Positions 1 through 11,026 of a stretch of 64,000 nucleotides of DNA are shown one piece after another. The stretch lies in NCBI RefSeq assembly GCF_963678635.1, contig NC_087071.1:8975842-9039841 (forward strand), read 5' to 3'. The DNA is from Symsagittifera roscoffensis. Taxonomy: Eukaryota > Xenacoelomorpha > Acoela > Convolutidae. The first letter of the stretch is position 1; every line of letters begins with the position of its first letter. Both the position numbers and the translations under genes were made by a program. The notes beneath the pieces were generated by a model. It was not told the origin of the DNA and did no database searches. It saw only the letters and a list, made by a program, of their open reading frames with translations.

Positions 1-1118
1 AAATTATACTTCAATTGATTATTCTTCTGCACGTCTATTATACGAGACACTTTCTTCGCTGGCATCTTCCGTACTTTCCTCTCTGGGATTCTCGAGCTCC
101 CCATGAGTGGTGTCACGTTACTTATCCCTTGTCTGATCACGGTCTGGGAGAGTTGTACTCTGCCCGTATCGTCAATCGTTCCATAGGGTGCAGTCACCCC
201 GGAACCTGGCGCATTCTTGTTAGCGACCAGTCGTCCAGCTGTCTCTATCAGTTTCCTCACTGTCTGTTCTACGACGGGGTCACCCAAGGTGTCACTAGGA
301 TCCGGGATCGTTACTCGATTTGTCTCTGTTGGAGGTCGTGTCTCCGTTGTTTGACTCATTTCTCGAGGCGTCAAGAGCTCCATCGGGGATTGCCCACGAG
401 GAATATCCCTTGCAGGTATCACTTTCTCCACGGCCGTTGTCAACGCTACCTGCTCCGATCGCTCTTTGTATTCCTGCCTTAAGCGTTCGATCTCTTGACC
501 CTGCTTTTTGTTGCAGTCTTCAAACAACTTTCTCCACATGTCCCGATCTTCCTCCATCTGGAGCATGCTTCTGGTCATCTCGTCCAGCTCCTTCTTCGTA
601 TTTCTCAGCTGATCGTTCATCTCGTCCAGATCTTGTATGGTTTGGTTCGTCTGAACCTTCTGTGTTACTTTCGTACTTTTTGGTGGCACAGCTGCTCTCA
701 GTGGTGAACCAGACGAGGTCGCCTCGCTGTTCATCTCCCGATGCATTCTCGTCAGCCCAGGTTTAGGCTTAGAGGGCATTGGCATCTCACCTGGTTGGTA
801 AGTCCTAGAACTTCCCAATCCAGGCTCATTCGCCAAGTCACTCCCTGAGAGAGCCCCGTTTCTCCACCTCATCACTCTCATGTTTGGGCGGTCTAGTACT
901 CCTCTTTCTCCATATGCTGCCATCAACAGGACTTCCGTGGGGCGGTCCCCACGGTTGTCGTGCCCCAAGATGTTGATCAGGGCGGTCAGCAACATGACCA
1001 CCTCTGGGTCCTCCAGAGCGAAGTCTCGTTCGATCAGCCGACGATAGATCGCATCTACCATCGGTCCTACATATGCCTCTGCCAGGTCCATCAATTCATC
1101 CAGGTTGAAGTTGTCCAT
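1..1118 (-). CDS. Second long ORF of the giant element, N-terminal part (partial, copy A)
   Basis: Open on the minus strand from an ATG at 1116-1118 to the window edge, with no stop seen by eye. It matches the copy B frames at 26306-26052 and 26024-24849, and shows that these are one reading frame: copy A has TGG where copy B has the TGA at 26052. The first 85 residues are predicted helical and acidic. A Ser/Pro/Lys-rich stretch follows, then a coiled coil (heptad-like Leu/Met/Glu/Lys spacing). The window ends before the GDS motif that copy B shows. The gene lies 390 bp downstream of the integrase stop, where env would be in env-bearing Gypsy elements. No signal peptide or membrane segment is visible. 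Role unknown. Confidence 0.75.
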   Translation of the reverse strand, partial: MDNFNLDELMDLAEAYVGPMVDAIYRRLIERDFALEDPEVVMLLTALINILGHDNRGDRPTEVLLMAAYGERGVLDRPNMRVMRWRNGALSGSDLANEPGLGSSRTYQPGEMPMPSKPKPGLTRMHREMNSEATSSGSPLRAAVPPKSTKVTQKVQTNQTIQDLDEMNDQLRNTKKELDEMTRSMLQMEEDRDMWRKLFEDCNKKQGQEIERLRQEYKERSEQVALTTAVEKVIPARDIPRGQSPMELLTPREMSQTTETRPPTETNRVTIPDPSDTLGDPVVEQTVRKLIETAGRLVANKNAPGSGVTAPYGTIDDTGRVQLSQTVIRQGISNVTPLMGSSRIPERKVRKMPAKKVSRIIDVQKNNQLKYN

Positions 1119-1508
1119 TCCATTCTTTTCAAGTTTGATTTGATTCGATTCTTTGACTCAAGTGAGTAATTTAAATGATCAATCAGGATCTAGAAAAGAA
1201 ATCACGAATGTCACACTTGTCAGTTTCACCTTAACATATATCGTTAAAATTTGCTTAAAACAGTTCAGATAGAAAGATATTTATCCTAAAATTTGTTAAA
1301 ATCAATTGGTTTCTAAAATTTTGGAATTCGACCTAAGATTGGACAGTCCAAACTTTGGATCTTTTCCCAAGATCGTCATTCAGTTGTTCATGGTCACTAA
1401 CCCCTACTTACCCATGATCTTAATAACCTAACACATAACATAACATAACACACATATCATATGTTACACACAACTTAATCTTTGGCCTAACACTCTTTCG
1501 CACTTCAC
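1119..1508 (-). other. Spacer between pol and the second ORF (copy A)
   Basis: AT-rich and non-coding, about 390 bp. It holds a short run of ACATAAC-type repeats near 1432-1450. The equivalent spacer in copy B (26307-26696) is nearly identical. A spacer of this size could hold a splice acceptor or promoter for expressing the second ORF, but I see no clear element. Confidence 0.5.
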
Positions 1509-3995
1509 TCAGCCTATACTTAAGTAATATTTCTTATGTAGATACACTTGTATGTTTGTATCAGAGAATATCACGTGTACAAGCGCGTACAATTCCCGAG
1601 GATGCAGTCTTCCTCTGTTTGGATCGTACACTGGAAGCGAGAGCTCCTTCACGTCCATTTCCACAAGGAAGTCCCTCAGCCTCGACAAGACTAGGTTTTC
1701 TGGGTCCACGTGCTGCTTCTCTGTCGCCCTCGTTACCAAGAAGCATAAGTACTTTCCCGGTATCTGCGACACCACCGGAGGTAAGGCTGCTACGCCCCCT
1801 ATCCCTGGTCTTTGCTTCCAAAGGAATTCCACGTTTTTGTATTCTCTCTTAAAATCTGCCGCTAACGCTGTCCTAAAACTCATGTCTGCGGTGATTGCTA
1901 TCGCACATGTTCTGTTTGTGAGTATGAAATCACTGTCTGTTAGTATTATGTTACTAGAATATTCATTCGGTAAATTAAAATATGACTCAACTACCCTGCC
2001 TATGCCAGGTTTCTTAGGTTCTTCGCCTGTTTTTGCTTCTAAGTCTCCTGTTTCTCTTGCTATTCTCAACTTTTTAATTATCAGGTTTTCAGTGTGGGTA
2101 AGTCCTACCCCCACTCCCCGGACAAAAATATCCATCGGCGTCCCCGTCGATCGCATACCGGATATCAAGTCAAGGTTAGAAGCTGGAATGAGAAGTTGTC
2201 TTTCCTGGGCAGCCCAGGAAGGATCATCTCGTTCGATCTTAATGTATTTCGCGCTTTCACGATCTACGTCTTGAATCGTAACGCTGGTCTCTTTAGGGTC
2301 TGATGTAATTTCGTTCAGCCACTCTAAGACACGCAGGTTTGTCAGGTCTTGTTCATTTGACTGCTGTTGCTCATCGTCGAATTCTACCTCGGGTTTCGAC
2401 CAGTCGTCAACCCACTCATCGTTGTGATCATCGACTATGTCAATGTCTTGTGACACGGTTATTTCCTCTAAACCCACTACTTCCTCCACTATTCTCTTCA
2501 GATCTATCCTATCCACTACAAAGTCGTCACCGTAAGGATTGTATTTCTTTCTTGGTCTCGTCCCGTCCTTCTGACGAGTCCGCATCGTGAACGGAAGATC
2601 TGGTTCCAAGTTCTTGGGAACCTCTATCTGTTCGGGATCCTGCCAATCCTCTTCTGCGTAGGGTAAGGTTTCATCGTCCGCTTCGATCTGTTCGTTTGGA
2701 TCCAGGTCCAATGGTGTATCCGTACCTTCCTCTACGACTTCGTTTCCATCGTTCTTCTCCCTGGTGCCTTTTTCATTGACCTCACAAGCAGGATCCATCA
2801 TTAGATAATCCCCTTCTTCCATGTCCGCAGGTATACACCATTCTTCTGTCGATGGATTGTGTGGCTTGATGTTCTCGTAGTGGGCGGCTCGGCCAGTACT
2901 CAGTTTATAAAAGCGTCCCTCCTGGTGCACCTCCGTAATCATGAAGGGTCCCCTCCATTTCTTTAGAAGTTTCTTTGTCCCTTTCGGTGGTATAACGTTC
3001 TGAAATACCCATACATAGTCTCCCACCGAGTAAGCTTTTGCGCCAGCTGCTTTCTTGTCGAATCTTTTCCTTTGCCTTGCCTGTGCTTGCTGAGTATTTC
3101 GTCTGCACAGATCGTTCAACTCCTGTTGACGTCTGATCACATCCCTTACGTAAACCTGTGGAGAAGTCTTCTTTCCCTCATACTCTGGGTAGAAGAATGT
3201 CAAGGGTAAAGACTTCTCGTGCCCCGTCAGCATCATGTGTGGACTGACTCCAGTGGTGGAGTGTTGCGTGCTATTATAAGCTCCCATCACCTGTGGAAGG
3301 TATCTGTCCCAATCGGTCATGTACCTGGAACAATATACCCTCAGCATCGATACTAACGTCCTATTCTGCCTTTCCACTAGGCCATTCGTTTGAGGGTGGT
3401 ATGTCGTGGAGTGAGCCTGAGCGACCTGTGAGCGTCTCATAAGCTCTTTCGTAAGCTCTCCTACGAAAGCTGTTCCATTATCCGATTGAAACGTCATCGG
3501 ACAACCATGTCTTGCTATCCACGTGTTGATCAGGTGGTCGCATGTCTCTTCCGCCGAGGCAGTTATGCAGGGCACGGCCTCTGCATACTTCGTGAAGTGA
3601 TCTATCATGACCAAGACTTGGTTATAACCGCTGTCTGTCATGCATATCTTCTGGTGATCTATCTGCACCACCTCGTTGAATTCAGACGACTCAATCGATT
3701 GTAAAGGAAATCGTAATTTCCTTGGATCCTTGACCTGTTGGCATGACAGGCACGCTGTTACCCATTTCTCACATGCCTTTTTCATTCCAGGCCACTCAAA
3801 GCGCTTCAGAATCCTCTGATACACTTTGTCGATCCCTTGATGGCCCATCTGATCATGCGACCTGAATAATAGTTCTGTCTGATAGAGTTGCGGCAACACT
3901 ATCGCGTTATATTTGTATAAGACCTTGTCTTCTTCTCTTCTCCTGCAAGCCACGATCCCGTCCTTGTTCAGATATAATCTCCCCTCCTTCTGCAT
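1509..3995 (-). CDS. Integrase with C-terminal macrodomain-like segment (copy A pol, 3' part)
   Basis: 828 residues. The N-terminal zinc-binding HHCC motif uses H47, H52, C82 and C85. The catalytic DD35E triad is D113, D172 and E208, in QIDHQK, QSDNGTAF and GLVERQ. A GPF motif (KKWRGPF) near residue 345 marks the usual Gypsy GPY/F C-terminal domain. A long acidic linker follows. The last ~160 residues (about 1512-2000) resemble a macrodomain of the OARD1/TARG1 type: an alpha/beta pattern with ADFKREY, a VTRATEKQH strand-loop and an RLRDFLVEM helix. The canonical GCGLD-type catalytic loop is replaced by DPNRGRLH, so ADP-ribosyl hydrolase activity is doubtful. The frame is +1 relative to the upstream RT frame; the ATG given is only the first in frame. 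The integrase part is certain, the macrodomain call is inference from pattern. Confidence 0.9.
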   Translation of the reverse strand: MQKEGRLYLNKDGIVACRRREEDKVLYKYNAIVLPQLYQTELLFRSHDQMGHQGIDKVYQRILKRFEWPGMKKACEKWVTACLSCQQVKDPRKLRFPLQSIESSEFNEVVQIDHQKICMTDSGYNQVLVMIDHFTKYAEAVPCITASAEETCDHLINTWIARHGCPMTFQSDNGTAFVGELTKELMRRSQVAQAHSTTYHPQTNGLVERQNRTLVSMLRVYCSRYMTDWDRYLPQVMGAYNSTQHSTTGVSPHMMLTGHEKSLPLTFFYPEYEGKKTSPQVYVRDVIRRQQELNDLCRRNTQQAQARQRKRFDKKAAGAKAYSVGDYVWVFQNVIPPKGTKKLLKKWRGPFMITEVHQEGRFYKLSTGRAAHYENIKPHNPSTEEWCIPADMEEGDYLMMDPACEVNEKGTREKNDGNEVVEEGTDTPLDLDPNEQIEADDETLPYAEEDWQDPEQIEVPKNLEPDLPFTMRTRQKDGTRPRKKYNPYGDDFVVDRIDLKRIVEEVVGLEEITVSQDIDIVDDHNDEWVDDWSKPEVEFDDEQQQSNEQDLTNLRVLEWLNEITSDPKETSVTIQDVDRESAKYIKIERDDPSWAAQERQLLIPASNLDLISGMRSTGTPMDIFVRGVGVGLTHTENLIIKKLRIARETGDLEAKTGEEPKKPGIGRVVESYFNLPNEYSSNIILTDSDFILTNRTCAIAITADMSFRTALAADFKREYKNVEFLWKQRPGIGGVAALPPVVSQIPGKYLCFLVTRATEKQHVDPENLVLSRLRDFLVEMDVKELSLPVYDPNRGRLHPRELYALVHVIFSDTNIQVYLHKKYYLSIG

Positions 3996-6441
3996 GAAGT
4001 ATTGTCTCAGGATAGCTGTCTTCTTCTAGGTCACCTTTGTCAGGTGCACCGTTTTCTATCCACCTTTTTAGGTTGCTTGTCATGCGATCATTTCTCTGCG
4101 CCCTTAGAAGGTCCGAGAGTCTGTATCTCGCCTTCAAGTACGTCTTCATGACTCTCATCTGACTATTCAGCTCGTTGGGCTGATGTGTGTCTTCTTCCAT
4201 CTTAACGCACCAAATCTTCGCCAACGGTTGTGTTTCTTGCTGAAACGGCTGAAGATCAGTCCTGACTACCTCTTTCTGCGGCAACAGGCTTATCGAACGT
4301 TTCGATACCGCTATCGTTTCTAAGTCATCCGCTGCATTGTCAAAGACTCTTTCGCTTGGTATTAGGTAGCGATCACTGTCAGGATCCTGGTACACCTCTC
4401 TGTCCAGGTCTCTCGCCCGAGTTTCCACTAGTAGCGTGTGTATCGCCAGTTCTGACAGTTCGGATCCCGAACTCGAGTTCCTGCCTGAATAGGTGTCCAT
4501 TCCTGAGTTTCGGGAAGCATCATCCGTCGAAGAGGTTGTGCTGGAGACTGCACGCTCCTCCAGATCATGTCTGAGCTTTCTTCGCATCCACCTGAACTCC
4601 CCGGACAAAACCTTGTTCTCTGGGTCCTGTCTCTCATCAGGAATTTCCTCGTTTATCTCAGACTCCCCGGACAAATTTCCTTGTCCCGGGTGTTGATCTT
4701 GTGATTGCTGGTTCTTCTCCTCATCCTTCTCCCCGGACAAATAGTCTTGCGGCAGATTTTGTTCTACAACTTCACCCTCTTTATCCCGGTCCACAAAGGT
4801 GACGGTTTTCTTTCGCTTGCTGCTCCCCTGTTCTTTCTGTCCGTAAGAAGTACTTGTTAAAATCTCCTGGGGTATTGAGGATACTAGTTGCTGAACTATT
4901 GTCCTACAATCCCTTTCGTTCTCTTCGTGCTGTCGTCTGGACGGCATGATCTCCACCTTCTCACTGACTGTTAGCGATGCCACTGCTGCTGTCCACTCGG
5001 GGTCATCTCTGGTCATTTCTCTTTCTAACAATCCACCCAGCATCCGCATTACTTGTGGTGTAACTTGCACCGTTTTATCCCATAATGAGAGGCTGTTTAT
5101 ATTCATGCGAGAGAGTTCTTGCTGGACCAGGTTCGAGCGCAGCAACAAATTCAAGGTGACCGGATCCTCCTTGGACAGGATCTTTATCTCGGCTGCTTTC
5201 TCTACAGGTAACTCAGGGTGCCCTGGAATTGGATGTCCTGATTTATCCAACCATCTCGTTAAGGGAAGCGCTTCATAAGTTTCTTTGTCCAAAAACGAGA
5301 ATCCCTCCTTTATTTCCGCCTGATTGGCCTGCTTCTGCTCCAATCTTTCATAGAACTCAGTTTTCTTGCTGAGGCTGTCAGCATTCTGGTGTTTATCACG
5401 CATCCTATGTTCGATTATCATGTGGTAGCCATCCAATCTTACTATCCATCTACCAATATAACTCTGATCCATCGAGTAGGTCTTCAACCAGGATAACGCT
5501 CTGTTGTCCACGCGTAACTTGAAGGGAGCGCTCCCCAAGTATGCACGGTACTTCTCCACAAAGGTGACTACTGCAAACATTTCTGCTTTTGGTGCGCCAT
5601 ATTTCATCTCTGTGTCACTCAAGACTTTGCTGCCGTATGCAATGGGACGGAGAACTGTTCTTCCGTTCCATTCTTGCTCTTGATGCAAGATTCCTGAGAT
5701 GGCTGTGTCGAGAACATACATGCCCTTTTCTGTAGGCATGCCCAGCACTGGCGCTTCGCACAGTTCCCGCTTTATGTTCTCGAATGCAACCTGTGCCTCA
5801 TCGTTCCATTCGAACTTTTTAACTTTGTTGCGCATTAGCTTCTGCATCGGGTACACCTTGTCCGCATATCCTTTAATGAATTCACGGTAATAATTGGCAA
5901 ACCCCAGGAAGCTCATTAGCTGTGTGTCCGTCCTCGGAGCCTTCCATGTCAGCACAGCCTCTACTGCTTCCGGATCTGGCCTCACACCATGCCTGTCCAC
6001 CATTCTTCCCAGGTACTTGATCGAATCCCTAAGGATTTCACATTTCGATGGTTTGCATTTCAAGCCTGCTCTTTTCATACATCCGAAGACCTCATCGAGC
6101 CGGTCAATGTGATCCTCCAGGGTCGGTGTCGCTATGACTACGTCATCCACGTAGCACATCAAGAGATTCCCGTACTTTTTGGTCACTCCTGTCAAAGCCT
6201 GAGCCATCAGCCTTTGAAAGGTTGCTGTTGCATTGCACAAGCCGAAGGGCATCCTCTTCCACTGGTACAACCCCAATTCGCACGCGAAACCGGTTTTTTC
6301 CCTATCCTTTTTCCGCAAAGGAACCTGCCAGAAGGCAGAACCTAAGTCCAATGTGGTGAAGAACTTGGCATCACCAAGTTTAGATAGGCTCTCGTCTATT
6401 CGCGGTATCGGGTACGCATCCTTTATCGTCACCGCGTTCAA
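3907..6441 (-). pseudogene. Reverse transcriptase-RNase H-linker (copy A pol, central part, damaged)
   Basis: 844 residues starting inside the RT fingers. The catalytic YVDD box is at about 6139-6158. Palm motifs (TTLDLGSAFWQ, MPFGLCNA) are intact. About 75 bp of the fingers region are missing just upstream near 6470 compared with copy B. The RNase H domain has lost 15 bp near 5700, which removes the first catalytic Asp (DTDAS in copy B, DTAIS here). A tether typical of Gypsy RNase H-integrase linkers follows, then a low-complexity region with repeated LSGE tetrapeptides (about 4595-4745). It overlaps the integrase frame by 89 bp in the +1 frame. This copy cannot encode a working polymerase. 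Confidence 0.92.
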
Positions 6442-6464
6442 GTAACGAAAGTCGCAACAAAATC

Positions 6465-7371
6465 TTAAGCTACAAAATCAAAATCTATTTCTATTTCCGC
6501 TCGGCACGCTTCCGATTTATGTGGCGTCATTCGCCTTGCGCCTTCCCTATGAGGAGCGGCGCCCTCTTCTAGTTCGATCTCGTGTTCGACGAAATTACAG
6601 CAACCGATGTCCGCCTTATGTTTTGAAAATACATCAGCGTTCCGATTTAGGAGGTCCCGCAATTTTTCAAAATCTCCATCACCTATTTTCCCTTTTAGAT
6701 GTTCTATTTTCCTGCAAAACCAGTTTGTCAGAATCTAGTTCACATGACGAGGGGCGTTCCGGAAAATTCGAGCAGCTTGATAAGCCGTCGTCCGTTTCGG
6801 ATTTCATTGAAAACAATTTATGAATAGATTTTAATTCATTGATTCTCTTTAAAATTTTATCTTTATTTGCATGATAAGGACAGTCTTTCACACTATATTT
6901 CTTCAAGTTTTGTGTCTCCTCATAGTCGGTCCTCATCGGCAAAGCGTAGCCAAGCTTCTTTCCACGCTGGATTGAAACCGTGGTGTCCAGTGTGTTCAAC
7001 AACACACTGACACACAGTCCGTTTCGCGTTACCGAGAAGCTCAAGCCTAAAATCACCGAACTATGACTATTTGGATTTGGTACCAAGCAAACCTGTTTAC
7101 TATCACTCAACGAATTTAAATTTCTCGTTCTAAAAATTGCTACTACAGCTTGTCCTGGTTTTAATTTTACTTTTCTATCCAAAAAAACTGGTACCTTATT
7201 TTCGTCTGTTATTATCCTATTTATTGGTCTCTTAACATACTTTCGGTCCGGGTTTCTAATCCGTATCAGACCGTTGTTCAAATCAATCATCACGTCAAAA
7301 TTCCTGACAAAATCTCTGCCCAAGATGAATTGGTCGGCATCGTCCAGATTCTCTACCACCAGGAAGCTCAT
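6465..7371 (-). pseudogene. Protease C-terminus and RT N-terminus fragment (copy A, frameshifted)
   Basis: Two frames, 6679-7371 (230 aa) and 6465-6662 (65 aa), align end to end with one uninterrupted stretch of copy B (29974-32778). They carry the second half of the aspartic protease (VENLDDADQFILGRDF, with the ILGRDF strand typical of retropepsins) and the pre-RT linker (HEIELEEGA, HREGARR). A one-base insertion near 7375 separates this from the upstream protease half. A second one-base insertion near 6708 shifts the frame again. A deletion near 6470 then joins it out of register to RT. Confidence 0.85.
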
Positions 7372-8641
7372 CCAATAGATCTCGTCCTCCCATGTGAAGG
7401 ACCGTTATCGGTGTTCTTCCGGCTACGTAGATGGCTCCTCGATTGGCTGCGGCCAGTCGGAGATTCGTTGGAATTAGATCTTCCCGCGTGAAGCCCATTC
7501 TTTCACAAGTTTTTATCGGCATCACACTCACTACCGCTCCCGTGTCCAGAAGCCCTGTGACTCCGATTTTTGTTCCGTTGGTGTCGAGCAGATGTGCTGT
7601 CACATCTGCTTCATATCAAATGTGTACTGCGTCTTGTTCCATCATGGCATCATGGCCTATCCTGCGGACCTTGAGTTCCTCTTCTCCCAAATAGATCTGC
7701 CCTATTTGGTCATCATCCGTTGTTACATAAGTCCTGTTGTAGATACTGATCCCATCCACGTTCAGCATCACTTGATACGGCCCATAGACTTCTAGGTAGC
7801 GTCCATGAAGTTTCTTCGTGCGAGGGCCACCCGTCGTTAGTAGTGCCCTCACAGCCCTCGACTCGGTGCGTGGCTCCATCTGCCTCAGATAGTCTGCATA
7901 TGTGTCCAAATGCATCAAAGTGAACTCAGACGGCTCACTCAGATTTCTGATTACCTGATGCCCTGCCACCGAGATTATCGACTGTATTTTACTTCCTTGC
8001 GGTGCCATACCGAACCTCTGACCAGAGATAACCGTAAGTTTCATACTCAAGCTGCTTGGTGCTTTTGCCTCTTCAACTTCCGTTGCTTCGAAGGCGTTCA
8101 ATTGCTCCTGTAATTTTTCATTCTCCAGCTCGAGTTTCACCTTTTGTTCAATCTCTTTCGTCACTAGTTCCTGTTGTACTCTATTTATAGCATCCCTCGC
8201 AGCTGCCCTATAATCGATTTTGAAGTCATCGGCCGCAGTTGCTGGTTCCGGTTCACGTGCTTCTTCTGTTACCGCTTGCATCTTCTTTGCTACCAGCTCT
8301 CGAGGTTTATCCTTTCTGCGTGCCTCCGCTTCACTCAAAAGTCGACCCTTGCTGGCTTTCACTCCTGACAAAGCTTCTTCATGTCTTGGATGCTTGATGT
8401 CTGCCACTGCATCCCAGAATTGCGGACAATCTGATTTAAAATGACCTTCCAAGTTACAAAAGAAACACCTCGGGCCGAATTTCGCAATTACCCCTCTCAT
8501 GAAATCCTCGTGATTCAACTCTGACGCATCTTCGTCCTCGAGGCTAAAGCCTATTGCTTTCATGCCTTGTTTGTAAGCTGGGCATGCTGACACATGATGG
8601 TCTGTTGAACTGCAATTAGCACAAGAACGTCTCTTGTCCAT
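7295..8641 (-). pseudogene. Nucleocapsid zinc knuckles and protease active site (copy A)
   Basis: Two frames in one register, 7616-8641 (341 aa) and 7295-7603 (102 aa), separated by a TGA at 7616 where copy B has GGA. There are two CCHC zinc knuckles of the form CX2CX4HX4C: C7-C10-H15-C20 and C59-C62-H67-C72 of the upper frame. A Glu/Lys-rich coiled-coil segment follows (about residues 150-200). The lower frame contains the retropepsin active-site motif LLDTGAVVSVMP. Zinc knuckles bind genomic RNA in packaging and the protease cleaves the polyprotein in retroelements generally. Confidence 0.9.
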
Positions 8642-8671
8642 ATCATCCCTCGGCTTGTACCAATTGTTCCC

Positions 8672-9343
8672 TTAGTTTGCTGGTCCGTTGTTAAAATTTC
8701 CATAATTGTTCTTGTAATATCCATATCTCGAAGGAGGTTTCAACAAAAGATACTCTTTTGATTTGAGCCTCAACTCCTCCGGTGTTGGCGCATTAGTTGA
8801 TAGTGGTGTGTAATGCGTTGCTAGCATCGTACGAAGTTCATCATTTTTCACACCATCGATGAATTTTGAGGCTACGGCCAGGTTCATCCTTCGGTTTGAC
8901 TCATCCGGTTGGCTGCGTCTTCTCAGCATTTCCAAATCATCGAGAAACTTGTCTATTGTTTCATCTTCTCGTTGCCTCCGTTTCTCGAAGCGCATCATCG
9001 CCTGGTGCCCCTGCACCCCTGATCCGAAACGGTTTAACAAGATTTCGAAGATTTTCTCAGCAGTGTCACGTTGATACTGTTTCTTGGCCATGACACAGTT
9101 CAGGGCTGTCCCTTCTAAGTTGCTGGTGAGCGCGCTGCATTCCTGTCTCTCCGACAAGTCCTCTTCCTCGAAATGCAGCTTCATTACCTCTATCCAGGTA
9201 TCAATACAGCCATCAGATTCGTCTTTGTAGCATCTTGGTTTCTTAAAGACTCTTCTGGACTTCTCACTGCGTTCATTGGTTCTTGATAACCTTGTCAGGA
9301 ATGTCTCCAAAGACCTGTTTAGGGGTTCAAATGCTGTGGCCAT
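8672..9343 (-). pseudogene. Capsid (retrotransposon gag) domain (copy A)
   Basis: 223 residues matching the Retrotrans_gag pattern: a Trp in a helix (CIDTWIEVMKLHF), an ALTSNLEGTA turn, then helices around EILLNRFG and DKFLDDLEMLRR. This is the structural shell protein of the particle. It is in frame with gag upstream (9557) and with the zinc-knuckle frame downstream, and it is bounded below by a TAA at 8672 where copy B has CAA. The ATG shown is internal to what was probably one continuous gag-pol frame. Confidence 0.88.
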
Positions 9344-9556
9344 TGCCGTAGCATCCCTTGAGTGTCCTGCTTGAGTGTCCTCACACCTCGTCGAAGGCTC
9401 TGTATGAGGTGCATCCCTGCAATCCGAATCGCCGTGAGTGTTTCCCTCTTGACCTACATGACTCCTCTTCGGGCTTGCATGCCCCCTGTTGCCGGAATCA
9501 CTTCTCCCAGTCGCATGTGTGCCTTGCGTTGGTCGTTCGTTAGAGGTATGTCTGTT

Positions 9557-11026
9557 CTACGTTGAATTTTCTCTACTGTTCGGGCCCCATGCTGTATTAC
9601 CCCTTGTGGCATAGTCTGATGAACTGCCCCTGCCTCTAGTGGATCCATACGTCTTCCTCCTTTGATGTTCATTGAAGTTCACCCTCGGTTCCCTGCTGGG
9701 ACCTCCCGAGTTCGGCTCTCCTTCTTTTGGTCCACTCTTGCTGCTTAGTAGCCCGTCCAACCTATCCATGATAGCCTGAGTTCGCCTCTCCATCATCGCG
9801 TCTATCTTTGTGTCAAGAGACCCAAGAGACTGCTCTTGCTGAATTCTTAACTTCTCCATGTCGGCTCTTAAGCGTAACTCCCTCTGTTCCGCCTCTCTTG
9901 TCATTCGTGACAAGTTCCTCGTCATATGTTCGTCCGTTCTTTCTTTCAAGCGTTTTTCGCTTCTGCCAACTTCTTGTCTGTTGCGGTTTATTTCTTCCCG
10001 CAGACTTTCTCTTTCAATGTGAACTGCTCTTTCTAGTTCACTCATCCTTATCGACATCTGTTCATTTTGTTCTCCTAAACTGCCCACTATGTTGTTTAAG
10101 GCTTCCTCTAGTGCTGCCCCGTTATCCACGAGTGGCGTCACTAGTGGCGGTGTAACCCTGCCGGTCCCAGGTAACTTCGTGCTTGTCGAGATCCGTGCCT
10201 TGACTCTCTGCTTCAACGTCTTTTCATTATTTATTTCAGGATCCATTAACGCATTGCCTAGCCCTCTGGTTCTACTCTCTTCAGGTTGTGGCTCCGAACT
10301 TGTCCTAATCGCGAAGTCCTTTGACTGGCCCGGTGTGTTTGCCTCCTTGCTTATCGTTGTCACTACACCAAATTTGTCCATGGTTCCAGTCTCTCTTCCG
10401 ACGTGTGCCTCACTCTCCTGGATCGAACTATTGAGGCTGACTTGAGATCCAAAGTCCCCTTGCTCTTCTTCATCTTCCTCATCCTCCTGGGACTCACCAT
10501 CGTTTCCTGCTCCTCCTCCCATGCTGAATGGAAAGAAGTTTCCTAAGGTGTTCTTCATTCTTTCTGAGAACGATGACGACGTTGTTTGCTTCCCAGTTCC
10601 GCTTGCCATCATAGTGTTGTCTGTCGGAGATCTTCTAGTTGCCGCTACTTCAGTTGAGATGTCGGACAGTTCCGACATCTCTTCCCGATCCAATGTCCCG
10701 GTGGAAGTGGCAAAATCGTGGCCTTGTTCTACCGGAGTAGATTCACTCGCCAGCCTTCTGCCTCTCCCTTCCAGTCCATTTACTCCCTGGTTGTCGTTCA
10801 TGGTATGGTCCGTATTGACCTCCACTTCTAACAGTTCTCTTCGCTCTTCTGAGGTCTTCTGACTTCTCGTTTCAACCATTCTGCCTGAAACCGTCTCCTC
10901 TTTATCGGACCGGGATCGCTTGATCCAATCCACAAAAGGATCGGTCATCGTTTTTCTTTGCTTTTCAGGTATGAATTTTCTAGAGCTATTACCTCGTTTT
11001 GGTATCCTTGACTTGTCTAGACTCAT
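9557..11026 (-). CDS. Gag N-terminal region, disordered plus coiled coil (copy A)
   Basis: 489 residues starting at the first ATG after the leader (MSLDKSRIPKRG). Residues 1-180 are Ser/Thr/Arg-rich and look disordered. An acidic stretch (EDEEDEEEQ) lies near residue 188. A strong coiled coil covers about residues 310-420 (ELERAVHIERE, EEINRNRQEV, EQRELRLRADMEKL). No homologue recognised. It is in frame with the capsid domain downstream and is cut by TAG at 9557, where copy B reads GGG. The N-terminal extension is large for a Gypsy gag. Confidence 0.8.
   Translation of the reverse strand: MSLDKSRIPKRGNSSRKFIPEKQRKTMTDPFVDWIKRSRSDKEETVSGRMVETRSQKTSEERRELLEVEVNTDHTMNDNQGVNGLEGRGRRLASESTPVEQGHDFATSTGTLDREEMSELSDISTEVAATRRSPTDNTMMASGTGKQTTSSSFSERMKNTLGNFFPFSMGGGAGNDGESQEDEEDEEEQGDFGSQVSLNSSIQESEAHVGRETGTMDKFGVVTTISKEANTPGQSKDFAIRTSSEPQPEESRTRGLGNALMDPEINNEKTLKQRVKARISTSTKLPGTGRVTPPLVTPLVDNGAALEEALNNIVGSLGEQNEQMSIRMSELERAVHIERESLREEINRNRQEVGRSEKRLKERTDEHMTRNLSRMTREAEQRELRLRADMEKLRIQQEQSLGSLDTKIDAMMERRTQAIMDRLDGLLSSKSGPKEGEPNSGGPSREPRVNFNEHQRRKTYGSTRGRGSSSDYATRGNTAWGPNSRENST

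Noticed and set aside
1552-2274. Long plus-strand frames opposite integrase (also 26740-27468) and opposite the 2051-aa frame
   Set aside because: Antisense shadows of real minus-strand coding sequence, with no recognisable domains.
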